This document shows positions 55,301 to 64,000 of a DNA stretch of 64,000 bases, piece after piece. Under the pieces are notes generated by a model that saw nothing but the letters and a program-made list of their open reading frames with translations, ran no database searches and was not told the origin of the DNA. Position numbers and translations under genes: made by a program. Positions within the stretch are counted from its first letter, which is position 1. Each line of letters begins with the position of its first letter. The stretch is taken from positions 125,318,499 to 125,382,498 of the forward strand of contig CM050446.2 of assembly GCA_027563935.2 (NCBI GenBank), read 5' to 3'. The stretch is from Costus lasius (taxonomy: Eukaryota > Streptophyta > Magnoliopsida > Zingiberales > Costaceae).

Positions 55301-56272
55301 AGCAACAGCAGCAACCCGTGCCCCGTTTCCAACTCGTAGGTCCACCTCATGCTGTCCCACCTGTCTTCTTCTCTTGAGTTCCTGTACATTTGAACAAATG
55401 TGAACTCCACATGCAGTGTCCAACACCCATGAAATAGAAGAAGATACCATGACTTCAGTCACAAAAATACCTGAGCCAGAAGCGAAAGGCTTGCTTCCCT
55501 TCTTATCTCCTTGGAGCGCTTTACAGTCCTTCTTCCAGTGACCCAGCTGGCTACAATGGAAGCATCTATTGTCCTTCGACCGCTTCATCTTTTGTTTCAG
55601 AGCTTTGTTATAGCTCTTGATAGGGGCTTTTCCCTTCTTCCCCTTCTTATTGTTCCTTGAAGGAACCATCAAGACAGAGGATGAAGGCTTTCCCTTTTCA
55701 AGAGTCTGCTCTGTAGTACAGAGCATGTTCAGTAACTCTGCCGGTGTACAGTCGATCTTGTTCATATTAAAATTAATGATGAACGGATCGAAAGAGACCG
55801 GGAGAGACTGCAAGATAATGTCTACAACAAGTTCCTGATTGATGGTGTGTCCCAGTTTCTCTAGAGCCTCTTTGTACCCAATCATCTTGAGTACGTGAGC
55901 TCCCACTGGACTCCCTTCAGTCAGTTTGCTCTGAAAGAAAAGTTTTGTCAAGTTATAGCGTTCTGTCCTTGCCTGTGCAGCATACAGCATTTTGAGATTT
56001 GCTATAATTTCAATAGCAGATAAATCCTCATGTTGACGCTGCAGCTCTGGAGTCATAGACGCAAGCATAAGGCAAGCGACATCAATGCTATCATTGACAT
56101 GCTTCTCATAAGCATCCCGAACCGCCCTTGCGGCGTTCGCAGCGGGTTGAGGCGGTATTGCCGTCTCAAGGACATACAGCTTCCTCTCAGCCTTAAGAAC
56201 AATCTTAAGGTGTCCGTACCAGTCTGAGAAGTTTGGCCCAGCAAACTTCTCCCTTTCCAGTAAGGATCGCAC
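52397..56272 (-). pseudogene. Copia gag-pol polyprotein, copy 2 (open, start lost)
   Basis: 1,291 codons are open from a GTG at 56270-56272. Copy 1 has ATGAAC four codons upstream; here those bases read ACAGGG, and the next upstream in-frame codons reach TAG without another ATG, so the normal start is gone. Residues from the GTG: CCHC knuckle 237-250; protease Asp285 (LDTACG); zinc site His419, His424, Cys450, Cys453; integrase Asp480, Asp543 and Lys579. Position 579 is the third member of the DD35E triad; copy 1 has Glu (GAG), this copy AAG. RT has Asp880 (QMDVKTAFLNG) and YVDD 965-968. RNase H reads STTGAEYVAA where copy 1 has STTEAEYVAA. RT looks active by residue content; integrase should be dead. 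Confidence 0.93.
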
Positions 56273-58087
56273 ATTGAACCCTGTGGTGTTCGTTGCTGCA
56301 GGAATCTACAACATAGCAAGAACAACAAGGTCAGTATCCATGTTAGAATCATTCCAGGACTTAAGAGTGATTCTTTTCTCACTATTTTATCTGACTGAAA
56401 AATCCAATAAAACAGTCCGAAAGAGTAAAACTCTTTTAGTGAGATGGGATCCAGATTTCATACTTGGTCTCCGCGTCCCGCTCAGGCGAGGTAAGATGCA
56501 CAGAGAGTTCAAGCACTAATCACTGGTAGGCTATGCATGCCAATCGCCAACCCGTGCGATTCGCCTTCATCTAGGCAATCCAGAAAACTGTGCCAACTGA
56601 GTTGGTACAACACAGTTTCTGATTCCACAGATGGCTGCCTCCATATAGCTAACATATGCTCAATATGTAGCCTACATGGTCAAGCTGACCTGACCTACTC
56701 CCTGGACCACCACGTGCTATGCTGAGCAACGAGAAGCGATAAATCCCTTCTCTGTAACACGCAGGTGTAACCACACACCGTCTGAAGATAGCTGGGCGTG
56801 CCCACTGAGTGGGTACAACACGGCCCCAACGATAGTCAGAACAGTGAGGTTTCGCGTCAGAAGGCTTACGTGCTTGATATTTAACGTTGGAATTTAACGG
56901 TCCTTTTATCTTCTTACTAACATGCATATCCTATGGTGATAGCAGAAGATTAACTCATGCAGGTGCTAATATTACTTAAACAGTAAATAGAAAGCACAAT
57001 GATCTTATGTGGTAAACGCCCATTAAGCCTAAGTAAAACCCTAGTTTTACACAAGTCTTCACTTGTGCTCTTCATGGGTCTTTTGCACTTCATCTGGCTC
57101 AGCCCGGGCCCAATCGCCCTCTGCAGCTCAGATGCGCCCACCAGGTAGCATGCGCCTGTACTAGAGTCGAACTCTAGGCCTCCCACTGGCTGCATGCGCC
57201 TCTGCCATGTATGCTCTGTGCTCATGTCTGATTAATTTACATTTAATCTATCTAGATATGATTTGACTCGCAGGTCAATTACACATTAACATAAATTAAA
57301 ATGTGATTCGCAGATCACAAAAATAATTTACAATTAATTAATCCAGGCACGCAGGCCCCAGCACAGCACATAAATAGGGCAGCCCACATAAGATGAAATA
57401 GACATGCAATCAGGTTAAACAAACAACATGTGATCCAAACAGGAAAGTAAAATTTTTGAAAAACCCCATGGTATCAATTTTATTTCCTTATGTGCCCTAC
57501 TACCTTACAACGGTCCATTAATAGGGATCCACTCATCAGACCAAGTCAGACCCACTGCCCTTGCATGCACCAAGTCATAACTGACTTGCGTCGACCTCAT
57601 GGTCAACAATGCATGCCTTAAGGGCTGAACGTCCCACATGATTTCTAGCAAGCGGGTGTGACCCCGGGCCTTAATCATGATCGTTCACTGGTTGCCTCAA
57701 TCAGACATCGCTACACGCCTTTCTGCAGTCGACCTATAGCCACCTCATGCTTGCGCATAGGTGCTATCTGGTCGACCCATCTAGGCTGTCAGATGGTCTG
57801 ATCAGGCTGTTGGGTCCAGACTAGACTGACGACTTCAACCCTAGTAACCCGTCTAAGTATTTCAAGTAGGCGCCGATAGATCTATATGGAATCGCGGATG
57901 AAATAAATATTGTTTGAAAACAACTATGAAAAATACGCACACTTCTTATAACAATGTTACATGCACAAACATTTTATGTAAACATAGCATCAAGTAAGCG
58001 CATGTAACTGTAAAGAAGATCTATCCTATAACTCAAGCATGGATCACAATCACATCATGGCAATCATATGAATCATACCGAAACTAT
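56273..58087 (-). other. 5' untranslated leader of Copia copy 2
   Basis: Collinear with 13237-15044 of copy 1 (same TGAGTTGGTACAACACA, GTGAGGTTTCGCGTCAG and CAGGCACGCAGGCCCCAGC blocks), with many small indels. Non-coding. Confidence 0.75.
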
Positions 58088-58099
58088 GCTCTGATACCA
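58088..58099 (-). promoter_or_regulatory. tRNA-iMet primer-binding site, Copia copy 2
   Basis: TGGTATCAGAGC on the minus strand, two bases inside the 5' LTR edge. Confidence 0.94.
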
Positions 58100-58101
58100 A
58101 T

Positions 58102-59771
58102 TGAAAGTGGGGGGCGAAAACCCTGAACGCATGCGCTTCTAAAATTTGCATGGGCGGAAATAGGGATTTCATGAAGATCGCATGTGGCATGAACATATGA
58201 TTAACCTTATGTTTGCAAAGATCAAGTTGTGATCTTACCAAAGCCATTGTTTGGATGGCGACTTGGAAGCAAGAGGGCAAGCGGCTCTCCTCTAAAGTGG
58301 ACGCACACAAGGTGATGATGGCTTTCTCCCTTGGCGTAAACCTTGTGCTAGCAAAGCTCTTCAAGGAGTCCTCGATGCGTGAAGGAGATGAGATGCTTTT
58401 CTTGGCTGACCGAATCTCCTTCTTGGCGTGAAGACAACCCAAGACGAGAGGAGAAGAGGCGAGAGCACGATGACGTTCGAACGTGGGAGTGTTTCTTTTC
58501 TCAAAGAAAAACGCCTTCTAAATATAGTATGTTCACAACTCCACTTGAAGCCACCACTTAAAGCCATCGATAACTCCTCTCCTCTTTGAACCATGCGTTC
58601 ACATAAGTGAACCGGTTCAATTTAATTCGGTTCAATTGCATTTGGTTCAAAGACCAAATCAAACCAGCATTGGTTCAGATCTTGTCAAACCAAATGGCTC
58701 AAGATCTAACCATTCATCTCTTGATGCTCCTGATCTCATCGATCAAGCATCAATTCTCTCGTTCGAAGCTTACCGATCTCAAGCCCTAATCAATCAAATA
58801 TGATCAGACCAGATCTCACTTACAATCAGAGTTTAAACTCCTTTAAACTGAACCAAAACAATTCAGTCCACACGATCTGACATAAGTAAGTCATATCATC
58901 AAATTGTGCGACCCTAAGGGTTTCCTTTAATGTCGGTAACGATAACTTACGTTATCACGAACAGAGAGGGGTATCAGCAACACATCACTGTCTCCCGATA
59001 TAAAGGAAAGAGTCTTCCAAGACTACACCCAAACACAGCACAAGTGTGAATTCAATTCACTAGGCATACATGTTTCCTTTGCCACTGGATGTTCTCGTTG
59101 GACAAGCGTGTCAAGCCTGTAACTCCAACATGATGAGAGTGGTTAGATCAGATGAACATAGTCATCTGGGTATGGCCATACACTTTCACAACCATCTCAT
59201 ACAGGGGGCCCCTTTAGAACATCACACTCCAAACAAGGAGAGGCAATCCTATATCTATCACTAATGCCCTAACATGACTCATGCCCATTATCCAAGATAA
59301 TCTATAACCATTATATTTCAAATGATATTGAACTACCTCAAGACAATGCCAATCCTCATTTAGAAACACAAGTGATCTCAAGTCAGAGGAAATATGCCAC
59401 TTGTTTGCACATAAGGATTATTCACATTATGACAAGCAATTGAATATCCTAAGTAGGGTCAGTCCAGTACATCCAATGTACCTATGAGTCTACATCTTAT
59501 TCCATGTTCGAAGCATCCTATAAGATTAGAACACATATTAGTCTCAATCATATCAAGGTTGTCTCATGTTCACCAAGATATTTCGACTAAGGACAATACT
59601 GCATGTCAGCCAAGCTGAACACCATTGAGACATTATTCAGAAGTATACATATAGCAGCAGATAATGCAACAACCTGAATAACAACCATTGCCTTTATAAA
59701 CATAGAGTTTATACATGATACTGATAACAACCCAAGGCCTCAAACATTAGCCTTAAGGGCATACCCCAACA
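58102..59771 (-). repeat. 5' LTR of Copia copy 2 (1,670 bp)
   Basis: Same borders and length as the 3' LTR, with about ten substitutions by eye and no indel. Most are C/T or G/A (for example GGGTGAAA/GGGCGAAA, GAGCGTTT/GAGTGTTT, TAAGCCAT/TAAGTCAT). Palindrome GTATGGCCATAC at 59170-59181. Confidence 0.95.
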
Positions 59772-59776
59772 ATTTA

Positions 59777-61013
59777 TATGCTATCATTAGACAAGAAGCA
59801 CCATGGTATGCGGATATTGTAAACTTTCTAGTGTCTAATATCATACCTCCTGATCTGACATTTCAAGGGAAAAAGAAATTCAAAGCAGATGTTAATCATT
59901 TCTACTGGAATGAGCCATATCTATACCGCCGATGTGCAGACAATTTATTTTGAAGATGCATTCCGGAAGAAGAAATTCATGATGTACTTTCCCACTGTCA
60001 TTCTTCACCTTATGGGGGGCATGCCAGCGCATCAAAGACAGCATTCAAAATTCTCTAGTCAGGATTCTATTGGCCGACAATTTTTCGTGATGCCAGGAAA
60101 TTTATCCACTTCTGTGATAAATGCCAGCGAGCTGGTAATATCGCTAGAAGAGATGAACTTCCTCAACATGGGATTTTGGAAGTGGAAATCTTCGATGTCT
60201 GGGGAATTTATTTTATGGGACCATTCCCCACCTCATGTGGAAAAATGTATATCCTCCTTTGTGTTGATTATGTCTCCAAATGGGTTGAAGCAACAGCTGA
60301 GGCCACTAATGATTCACACGTTGTGGCTAGATTGTTTAAAAAGGTGATTTTCCCAAGATTTGGTGTCCCCAGAGTTCTGATCAATGATGGAGGTTCTCAT
60401 TTCATTGAAAATAGGCTCGAGTCATTGTTAACAAAATATGAAGTACATCATAAAATTGCTACACCGTATCACCCACAGACTAGTGGTCAAGTTGAAGTTT
60501 CAAACCGAGAAATTAAGAGGTTACTCGAAAAGATTGTATCAGGAGCAAGGAAAGATTGGGCGCTGAAGCTTGATGATGCTCTTTGGGCTTATAGGACGGC
60601 TTTCAAAACTCCTTTAGGCATGTCTCCGTTCCAAATTATTTATGGCAAATCTTGCCATTTACCTGTGGAACTTGAGCATAGAGCATATTGGGCTGTTAAG
60701 AAGCTAAACTATGACCTAAAGAGTGCTAAAGAAAAGAGAAAATTTTAATTAAATGAATTAGATGAAATCAGAAATTTAGCTTATGAAAGCTCGCGCATAT
60801 ATAAAGAACACGCTAAAAAATGGCATGATCAGCGAATTGCTAAGAAAGAATTTTTTTTGAAGGAGATAGGGTTTTGTTATATAATTCGCGTCTCAGGCTA
60901 TTCCCAGGAAAATTGAGGAGCCGCTGGTCGGGGCCCTATATTATCCAGAAAGTATTACCCTATGGCGCTGTAGAGATATTAAGGGAAGGACAAGAAAGTT
61001 TCAAGGTGAACGG
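59777..61013 (+). pseudogene. Integrase, element F
   Basis: Continues the pol frame after Copia copy 2 (APWYADIVNFLVSN, LTFQGKKKF). Zinc site SHCHSSPYGGHAS...FCDKCQRAG; core [32 protein letters not shown]; then [19 protein letters not shown] and [20 protein letters not shown]. The first catalytic Asp is Tyr here (GIYFMG versus GIDYMG or GIDFMG in B, C and E). Stops: TGA 59951-59953, TAG 60056-60058 (Gln), TAA 60746-60748 (Gln). One T too many or too few in the T run at 60848-60855 shifts the frame before [13 protein letters not shown]. It ends at the hAT insertion. Confidence 0.9.
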
Positions 61014-61029
61014 TAGAGGTGGCCATGGG

Positions 61030-61435
61030 CCGTGCCCGGGCCGGCCCGGGCCCGGGCCCGCCTCGGCCCGGTTCCAGTCGGGCCGTGCCAGGCACGGCCC
61101 GGTTCAAATCGTGCCGTGCCGGGCACGGCACGGCCGGAAAATCGTTGGGCCCGGCACGGCCCGCGGCCCGATTAACCGTGCCGGCCCAGGCACGGTTCAG
61201 TTGAACCGTGAGCACGGATCCGGCACGCGGGCCAGATCCGGCCCGCGGGCCAGGCACGGCCCGCGGGCTGCTTTCGGCACGCGGGCCGAATACGGCCCAA
61301 CGGGCCAAATGAAGGGGTGCGGGCCGTGTTTTGGCCCGGCCCGATTGTGGCCCATGGGCCAAAGTTGGCCCGCGGGCCGAATATGGCCCATGGGCCAAAG
61401 TTGGCCTGCGGGCCGACTTTGGCCCGCGTGCCAAA
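61030..61435. repeat. hAT subterminal repeat region
   Basis: Very GC-rich. It has many copies of GGCACGGCCC/GGGCCGTGCC in the outer half, then GCGGGCC and CCCATGGGCC words in the inner half, in both orientations. Such subterminal repeats bind transposase in other hAT elements. Overlapping Pro/Gly/Ala-rich ORFs on both strands are artefacts. Confidence 0.75.
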
Positions 61436-61440
61436 TTTAA

Positions 61441-61709
61441 AAAAAATAATTTAATAAGTAAATTATTACTTAATTAAAATATATAAAATATGAAAAAATA
61501 AAAAAAATTGAGAAATTGAGAATGTATATTGCACAAATTTTTGAACAAATGTTAAAATTTTATATATTTTAGACCGGACCCATTACAGGCTGCCTACGTA
61601 CCTCACTCAAAGGAGGAATCAGGTCTACGTAGTTCTTTTTTTACAACTCTTTTTACAACTCTTTCTACAACTCTTTTACAACTTTTTTTATAATTATTTA
61701 TTACAACGT
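61441..61709 (-). other. 3' UTR of the hAT transposase
   Basis: A/T-rich, non-coding. It contains the block TGCCTACGTACC and AATCAGGTCTACGTAGTTC (61590-61640), which I recognise from other plant hAT elements of this type. T-rich runs close to the stop codon could serve in polyadenylation on the minus strand. Confidence 0.55.
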
Positions 61710-63848
61710 TTATCCATTGTTGCTTCCGCTTGCACTTCCAAGACTTTGTTCATCATCATCCGATGAAGTTGAATGACCACCTTTATCTTGAAGACGATCT
61801 TCAGCATCTAGCCAATCTTTAAGACAAATACACATTTCCACGCTTTCTTCGTTCATTCGGCTTCGCTTCTCGTCCAGCACCCTGCCGCCTGCACTAAAAC
61901 AAGACTCCGATGCTACAGTAGACACCAGAGGAGTTAGTAGATCACGTGCCATGGCAGAAACCACAGGATATGATTTTCCTTGTAATCTCCACCATGATAA
62001 AATATCAAAATTATCTATTTGTTCTTCTGTGAGTAAAGATGTATGATTATTTTCTAAAAAAAATGTTAATTCATTAAAATTACTAGATCGACTTGTTGAT
62101 GTTCCTTTTCTATTTAAAATTGAGCGTATTCTTCCTGTAATATTTTTACTACTAGTAGATACATTAGTTTGAGAGGATGTTGGATTCATTGTATTTCCAA
62201 ATTTTAAATTATAAACATTATACATTTCATCTAATAAGGTAGAAACTTCATTTTTTTTCTCATCTACTCCTTCAAGTTCCATATTTTTATAATATTCATC
62301 TAATAAAATATGAACACCTTCTAATTTTAATCTAGGATCCATAATTGAAGCTAAACAATATAAAGGAGATATATTTTTCCAATATTTTTTAAATTTTGTT
62401 TCCATTTTTAAAATTACTTGAAAAACATTTTCATCATGTCTATATTGAGAAAACATTTCACTAATTAAAACTAAATGTTCTAAAATTAAACATGATGTAG
62501 GATAATAAACACCAGATAAATGAGTGCTAGCATTATAAAAAATTTCTAAAATATTATGTAATAATTTTGCTTTATCCCAATCATTTTCTTCGATATTTCC
62601 ATCAGGCATTCTTTCATTATAAAATAATGTAAGAGGATCCTTAAATGGAAAACATGTTGTTAGCATATCATAAGTAGAATTCCATCGTGTTTTAATATCA
62701 AGTTTAAATTTTTTATATGACAAACCATAAGATTTACATATTTGTCTAAAATCTTGATTTCGAGAAGTAGAAGAAGTAACAAATCTAACAGCATTTCTTA
62801 ATTTAGTTACATGTTCATCTACTTCTCTTATTCCATCTTGAACACATAAGTTTAGAATATGGCATGCACATCGTATATGAAAAAAAGCACCATTAAATAT
62901 TGGATTTAACAATCTTTTTAATTTATCAATTGCACTATCATTATTACTTGCATTATCAAAACTAATTGAAAAAATTTTATTAATTATATTATATGAATGT
63001 AAAATGCTATGAAATTGTCTAACTATAGCATTTGCAGTATGAGGATATTCAAAAATTTTAAATGCAATAATTCTTTTTTGTATAAAAAATTCACTATCTA
63101 TCCAATGTGCCGTAATACACATGTATGACTGATCAGAATGATTACTGGTCCAAATATCAGATGTTAAAGAAATACAAGAAGTTAATGTAATTAAAACTTG
63201 TAAAAGATTAGTTTTATATTCAGAAAAAATTTTTATAGCATCCCTACGCATGGTTTGTCTACTTACTTTTTTATATTTAGGTTGTAGTGATTTATGTATA
63301 AATTTTTCAAATTTATAATTTTCTGCTAAAGAAAATGGTTGTTCATCCCAAACAATAAATTTAGCTAATTCTTTTCTAAGAACTTCAGTAGAATAATTAA
63401 AAATTTCAAAAGAACTAGAGGAAAGATTTAGAGTAGCCTGTGCACGATCGATTTGAGTTTGATGGCTTCTGATGTGGCGAGTCAAATGACCAGTTCCACC
63501 CGATGATTTGCAAGTCAAGACTTTTTTGCACTTTTTGCAGCTGGCTCTTTCTTCGCCGTTAATCATCACCACATCGAAGCTCTTCCAAACGTCGCTCGTG
63601 CGTTTTCTTGAGCCTGACACAGTAGACTCGTGAGGGTTTGCACTGCATCCCTCCTCTCCCTGCATAGTGTTAGTAGGCTCAAATTCAACATGATCTTGCT
63701 GTTGTTGATTTGGGTCGTAAGGCGGAGGGTTGGCATCTTGATCTTGATCGGGTGGCATAACGGGGTTAGTACTTATCCCCATTAGCTCTTGCTCGAATGC
63801 CTCAATCTCCCATGGCAAAAGATCCCATGTATTGTTCAATCCCGCCAT
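61710..63848 (-). CDS. hAT family transposase, BED zinc finger (712 aa)
   Basis: Uninterrupted from ATG 63846-63848 to 61710. An acidic, Gln-rich N-terminus precedes a BED zinc finger (about 86-130: Trp88, Phe91, Cys104, Cys107, His125, His129). The RNase H-like catalytic domain follows: TSDIWTS with Asp231, SFDNASNND with Asp298, the CxxH motif RCACHILNLCV (327-330) and TRWNSTYDML with Trp389. MDPRLKLEG and the C-terminal hAT dimerisation region come last (LSWWRLQGKSYPVVSAMARDLL, then VASESCFSAGGRVLDEKRSRM, with Glu648 near the expected third acidic residue). The length fits the RICESLEEPER/Ac group. In hAT elements this protein excises the element and makes 8-bp target duplications. No stop or frameshift is seen, so it may be functional. 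It could be a domesticated gene, but the adjacent terminus argues for a transposon. Confidence 0.93.
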   Translation of the reverse strand: MAGLNNTWDLLPWEIEAFEQELMGISTNPVMPPDQDQDANPPPYDPNQQQQDHVEFEPTNTMQGEEGCSANPHESTVSGSRKRTSDVWKSFDVVMINGEERASCKKCKKVLTCKSSGGTGHLTRHIRSHQTQIDRAQATLNLSSSSFEIFNYSTEVLRKELAKFIVWDEQPFSLAENYKFEKFIHKSLQPKYKKVSRQTMRRDAIKIFSEYKTNLLQVLITLTSCISLTSDIWTSNHSDQSYMCITAHWIDSEFFIQKRIIAFKIFEYPHTANAIVRQFHSILHSYNIINKIFSISFDNASNNDSAIDKLKRLLNPIFNGAFFHIRCACHILNLCVQDGIREVDEHVTKLRNAVRFVTSSTSRNQDFRQICKSYGLSYKKFKLDIKTRWNSTYDMLTTCFPFKDPLTLFYNERMPDGNIEENDWDKAKLLHNILEIFYNASTHLSGVYYPTSCLILEHLVLISEMFSQYRHDENVFQVILKMETKFKKYWKNISPLYCLASIMDPRLKLEGVHILLDEYYKNMELEGVDEKKNEVSTLLDEMYNVYNLKFGNTMNPTSSQTNVSTSSKNITGRIRSILNRKGTSTSRSSNFNELTFFLENNHTSLLTEEQIDNFDILSWWRLQGKSYPVVSAMARDLLTPLVSTVASESCFSAGGRVLDEKRSRMNEESVEMCICLKDWLDAEDRLQDKGGHSTSSDDDEQSLGSASGSNNG

Positions 63849-64000
63849 TAATTCTACATATAATATTAAAAGTTAGCCAAAAAAATTTTAAAAATAAGAT
63901 TAAATACTTACTAATAATAAATTATACATTAAAAAATTACCTTATCACGTGTTTGAAGATCGCTTAGTAAGTAAGAACTAAGAAGTTGAGGTTTCACTTT
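63849..64000 (-). other. Upstream region of the hAT transposase
   Basis: A/T-rich untranslated sequence. On the minus strand GTAAGTATTTAATC and an AG-ending T/A-rich tract before the ATG could be splice signals of a 5' UTR intron; this is weak. The window ends here. Confidence 0.35.

Larger units (their letters stand above)
50707..59771 (-). mobile_element. Complete Angela-like Copia retrotransposon, copy 2
   Basis: A 9,065-bp element with two 1,670-bp LTRs (50707-52376 and 58102-59771), perfect TSDs ATTTA (50702-50706 and 59772-59776), PPT 52377-52390, PBS 58088-58099 and a long open gag-pol (52397-56272). By eye the LTRs differ at about 10 positions in 1,670, so it is older than copy 1. 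It lies in the RNase H-integrase linker of element F. The coding region is unbroken but lacks a usable ATG and has a changed integrase catalytic residue. Confidence 0.96.
45073..61013 (+). mobile_element. Athila-like Ty3/gypsy element F (5' LTR to integrase)
   Basis: 5' LTR (45073-46539), tRNA-type PBS (46546-46563), one continuous gag-pol frame from 46681 to 50706, then integrase from 59777 to about 61013 on the far side of Copia copy 2. It is inserted into the RT of element E. The 3' end (ORF-1, 3' UTR, 3' LTR) is not in the window because a hAT element interrupts it at 61014. At least ten nonsense codons and one T-run slip make it inactive. Confidence 0.87.
61014..64000 (-). mobile_element. 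hAT DNA transposon (RICESLEEPER/Ac-like), 3' part
   Basis: The terminus TAGAGGTGGCC at 61014 is typical of plant hAT inverted repeats and interrupts element F's pol. The preceding 8 bp GTGAACGG (61006-61013) is the predicted target-site copy. A GC-rich subterminal repeat region (61030-61435) follows, then an A/T-rich 3' UTR with a conserved GCCTACGTACC...GGTCTACGTAGTTC block (61590-61640), and the transposase gene on the minus strand. The other terminus is beyond 64000, so completeness cannot be judged. Confidence 0.87.

Noticed and set aside
61019..61440. Long Pro/Gly/Ala/Arg-rich ORFs on both strands
   Set aside because: They arise from the GC-rich subterminal repeats of the hAT element, where stop codons are rare in every frame.

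Overview
This window is repeat-dense plant DNA. I find no host gene. Almost every base I can assign belongs to LTR retrotransposons, plus one hAT DNA transposon. The plant origin is shown by Angela/BARE-like Copia elements, Athila-type Ty3/gypsy elements with the extra ATHILA ORF-1 gene, a RICESLEEPER-type hAT transposase, and a block of degenerate Arabidopsis-type telomere repeat (CCCTAAA/TTTAGGG). I cannot name the species.

Layout. 1-2543: 5' end (leader, tRNA-iMet primer site, 1,949-bp LTR) of a minus-strand Copia-type element (A) that runs off the left edge. 2544-23472: a minus-strand Athila-like element (B; 3' UTR, ORF-1, integrase, RNase H/RT/protease, gag, tRNA primer site, 5' LTR). 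B is interrupted by a solo Copia LTR (2975-4923, TSD CATGC) and by a complete Copia element (7626-16769, TSD CATAA). 23473-31127: remains of a plus-strand Athila-like element (C; integrase fragment, ORF-1, 3' UTR, 3' LTR), interrupted at 23805-26467 by pieces of two other minus-strand gypsy LTRs. 31128-about 32905: telomere-like repeats with a roughly 1.05-kb tandem unit. 33087-45072: a minus-strand Athila-like element (E; 3' LTR, 3' UTR, near-intact ORF-1, integrase, RNase H, RT), interrupted by a solo gypsy LTR (39223-41066, TSD GTGGA) and a solo Copia-type LTR (42091-44463, TSD TAGCT). 45073-61013: a plus-strand Athila-like element (F; 5' LTR, primer site, gag-pol), interrupted by a second complete Copia element (50707-59771, TSD ATTTA). 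61014-64000: the 3' part of a hAT transposon with an uninterrupted 712-residue transposase.

Function and decay. The two full Copia copies share a family but carry different lesions: a nonsense codon in gag in copy 1, and a lost start codon plus a Glu-to-Lys change at the third integrase catalytic residue in copy 2. The gypsy pol genes are broken mostly by C-to-T/G-to-A nonsense changes and by one-base slips in A/T runs.

The least expected signal is non-coding. The gypsy LTRs carry arrays of paired imperfect palindromes upstream of or near their TATA-like boxes, and elements B and E carry a second, sequence-matched array directly in front of ORF-1. This suggests an LTR-like internal promoter for ORF-1. 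Separately, a 12-bp palindrome in all Copia-type LTRs shows compensatory change in both arms in one family.
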